DNA of 59,764 nt from a virus. The stretch spans positions 1 to 59,764 of the IMG/VR virus record IMGVR_UViG_3300028008_001583. One strand, written 5' to 3'. A program made the translations under genes and the position numbers. Shown piece after piece: positions 58,527-59,764 of this stretch (position 1 is the first letter of the stretch; each line of letters starts with the position of its first letter). The notes beneath the pieces were generated by a model. The model did not search any database. It saw nothing but the letters and a program-made list of their open reading frames with translations, and had not been told where the DNA came from.

Positions 58527-59516
58527 ATGGCATCATTAGCAGAAATCCGAGCAAAGCTCAAAGAACAAGAGAACCGCACTTCAGGTGGTTCAAATGGCCC
58601 AAGCGGTCCAAACCCAATTTACCCATTTTGGAATATGAAAGAAGGCGAGAGTTCAACTCTACGTTTCCTTCCTGACGGTAACGCAGACAACACATTCTTC
58701 TGGGCAGAACGTTTGATGATCAAACTTCCGTTCGCAGGAGTCAAAGGCGAAACCGATTCACGTCCAGTACAGGTACAAATTCCATGTATGGAAATGTACG
58801 GCGAGACATGTAATATTCTTAACGAAGTCCGTGGCTGGTTTAAAGACGCAAGTTTAGAAGACATGGGTCGTAAGTATTGGAAGAAGCGTTCATACGTATT
58901 CCAAGGCTTTGTTACAGATAATCCACTTGCTGACGATCAAGCACCAGACAATCCAGTTAGACGTTTTATTATTGGTCCACAGATCTTCCAGATCATTAAG
59001 CAGGCACTTATGGATCCTGACATGGAAGAGTTGCCAACAGATTATACTGCTGGTGTAGACTTCCGTCTTAATAAAAGTTCAAAAGGAGGTTACGCAGACT
59101 ATTCAACATCAAACTGGGCACGTAGAGATCGTCCACTTAGTGATGAAGAAATGAATGCAGTAAACACACACGGATTGTTTAATCTAACAGACTTCCTTCC
59201 AAAGAAGCCAGACGAGACTGCACAGAAAGTAATGCATGAAATGTTTGAAGCGTCAGTAGACGGTGAAGCATATGATGCAGATCGTTGGAGTCAATATTTC
59301 CGTCCTGCAGGAATGCAAGCACGTACAGGAGATCCACAAGTAGCGGCATCTCCACAAGCAACTGCTGTAAGCCAGAGTGCTCCAGTAGCAGAAACACCTA
59401 CTCCAGTAGCAGAAACACCTACACCTACACCTGCTCCAGAAGCGGCTCCAGAGGCTGCAAGCGGCGGCGATGCAAACGACATTCTAGCAATGATCAGAGC
59501 ACGTCAAGGACAGTAA
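58527..59516 (+). CDS. 32: Single-stranded DNA-binding protein gp32
   Basis: 329 aa. The N-terminal SLAEIRAKLKEQ is the cooperativity domain. The OB-fold core includes STLRFLPDG, FFWAERLMIK and YPFWNMKEGE. The acidic and Pro/Ala-rich C-terminal tail ends in NDILAMIRARQ. T4 gp32 binds zinc through one His and three Cys, but here only C87 and C95 are visible, so the zinc site seems reduced. It coats single-stranded DNA in replication and recombination. The gene is followed by uvsX, the recombinase. Confidence 0.9.
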   Translation: MASLAEIRAKLKEQENRTSGGSNGPSGPNPIYPFWNMKEGESSTLRFLPDGNADNTFFWAERLMIKLPFAGVKGETDSRPVQVQIPCMEMYGETCNILNEVRGWFKDASLEDMGRKYWKKRSYVFQGFVTDNPLADDQAPDNPVRRFIIGPQIFQIIKQALMDPDMEELPTDYTAGVDFRLNKSSKGGYADYSTSNWARRDRPLSDEEMNAVNTHGLFNLTDFLPKKPDETAQKVMHEMFEASVDGEAYDADRWSQYFRPAGMQARTGDPQVAASPQATAVSQSAPVAETPTPVAETPTPTPAPEAAPEAASGGDANDILAMIRARQGQ

Positions 59517-59523
59517 TAACTAT

Positions 59524-59545
59524 GGGGGAGAAATCCCCCGTACAT
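59524..59545 (+). terminator. Hairpin after gene 32
   Basis: GGGGGA (59524-59529) and TCCCCC (59534-59539) form a 6-bp stem with a GAAA (GNRA) loop. The following stretch is AT-rich with short T runs. It may be a weak terminator or an RNA stabiliser. Confidence 0.6.
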
Positions 59546-59562
59546 TTAATTTAGGAGATATT

Positions 59563-59764
59563 ATGGCTAATAAAGCTTTTGATCCGACTAAGTTTCGGAC
59601 GGCACTAACAAAATCTATTTCAGGAATGAGTGCAGGATTTAATGATCCTACTGACTGGATTAGTACAGGCAACTTTGCACTCAACTATCTTATCAGCGGT
59701 GACTTCCATAGAGGTGTTCCAATGGGTAAGGTTACAGTTTTTGCAGGAGAGTCTGGTGCAGGTA
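59563..59764 (+). CDS. uvsX: Recombinase UvsX, N-terminal part (cut by window end)
   Basis: The first 67 codons of a RecA-family recombinase, starting after TAGGAGATATT. FALNYLISGDFHRGVPMGKVTV and FAGESGAG, the beginning of the Walker A motif GESGAGK, identify it. UvsX pairs homologous strands with gp32 in T4. The C-terminal part is beyond the window. Confidence 0.88.
   Translation, partial: MANKAFDPTKFRTALTKSISGMSAGFNDPTDWISTGNFALNYLISGDFHRGVPMGKVTVFAGESGAG

Overview
The window is an AT-rich segment of a T4-like contractile-tailed phage genome. It most resembles the marine cyanophage/pelagiphage branch. The assignment rests on homologues of T4 gp4, gp13, gp14, gp15, gp16, gp17, gp18, gp19, gp32 and UvsX, on T4-type late promoters (AATAAATA/GATAAATA/CATAAATA) ahead of most structural units, and on a very large set of modular fibre proteins. 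No photosynthesis genes and no tRNAs are present, so the host cannot be named from this window.

Layout. 1-1.3 kb: a peroxiredoxin and a family-25-type glycosyltransferase. 1.3-1.57 kb: a sigma70 promoter, a structured stretch with no credible ORF and a strong terminator, which together look like a small RNA gene. 1.6-23 kb: the adhesion region, with small virion proteins, four giant fibre proteins with a right-handed beta-helix (828, 1114, 1269 and 1579 aa) and two extremely cysteine-rich glycine-rich proteins. 23-27.8 kb: an accessory cassette (2OG-Fe(II) oxygenase, GT9-like glycosyltransferase, NodU-type carbamoyltransferase, methyltransferase, SGNH-type hydrolase). 27.8-35.4 kb: more structural genes, including a 2062-aa protein. 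35.4-39 kb, minus strand: a tightly overlapped operon for ADP-heptose synthesis (HldE, an oxygenase, HldD, a cupin, a GmhB-like phosphatase) driven by a consensus sigma70 promoter. 39-42 kb, minus strand: a Nudix hydrolase, gp15 and gp14. 42-58 kb: gp13, a dNMP kinase, an HNH-like protein, gp18, gp19, a tail protein, gp4, gp16, several virion-associated unknowns, a radical SAM enzyme, gp17 and an 877-aa protein with membrane-like segments. 58-59.8 kb: gp32 and the start of uvsX.

How it fits together. Late structural transcription units are punctuated by terminator then late-promoter pairs. Metabolic or early genes carry sigma70-like TTGACA/TATACT promoters, several with inverted repeats around the -10 or ribosome-binding site. 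The two sugar cassettes could cooperate: one makes ADP-heptose from host sedoheptulose 7-phosphate, apart from the isomerase step. The other supplies a GT9-type transferase and decorating enzymes. The target could be host surface sugar or the virion; the sequence does not say which.

Most notable observations. (i) At least five late genes and the hldE operon have their ATG at or within one base of the predicted +1 and no Shine-Dalgarno, which predicts leaderless mRNAs. (ii) A near-complete ADP-heptose pathway is encoded by the phage. (iii) A radical SAM enzyme sits between the two terminase genes on its own late transcript. (iv) Two tail proteins are about 9 percent cysteine. (v) A probable structured RNA gene lies at 1.33-1.57 kb.
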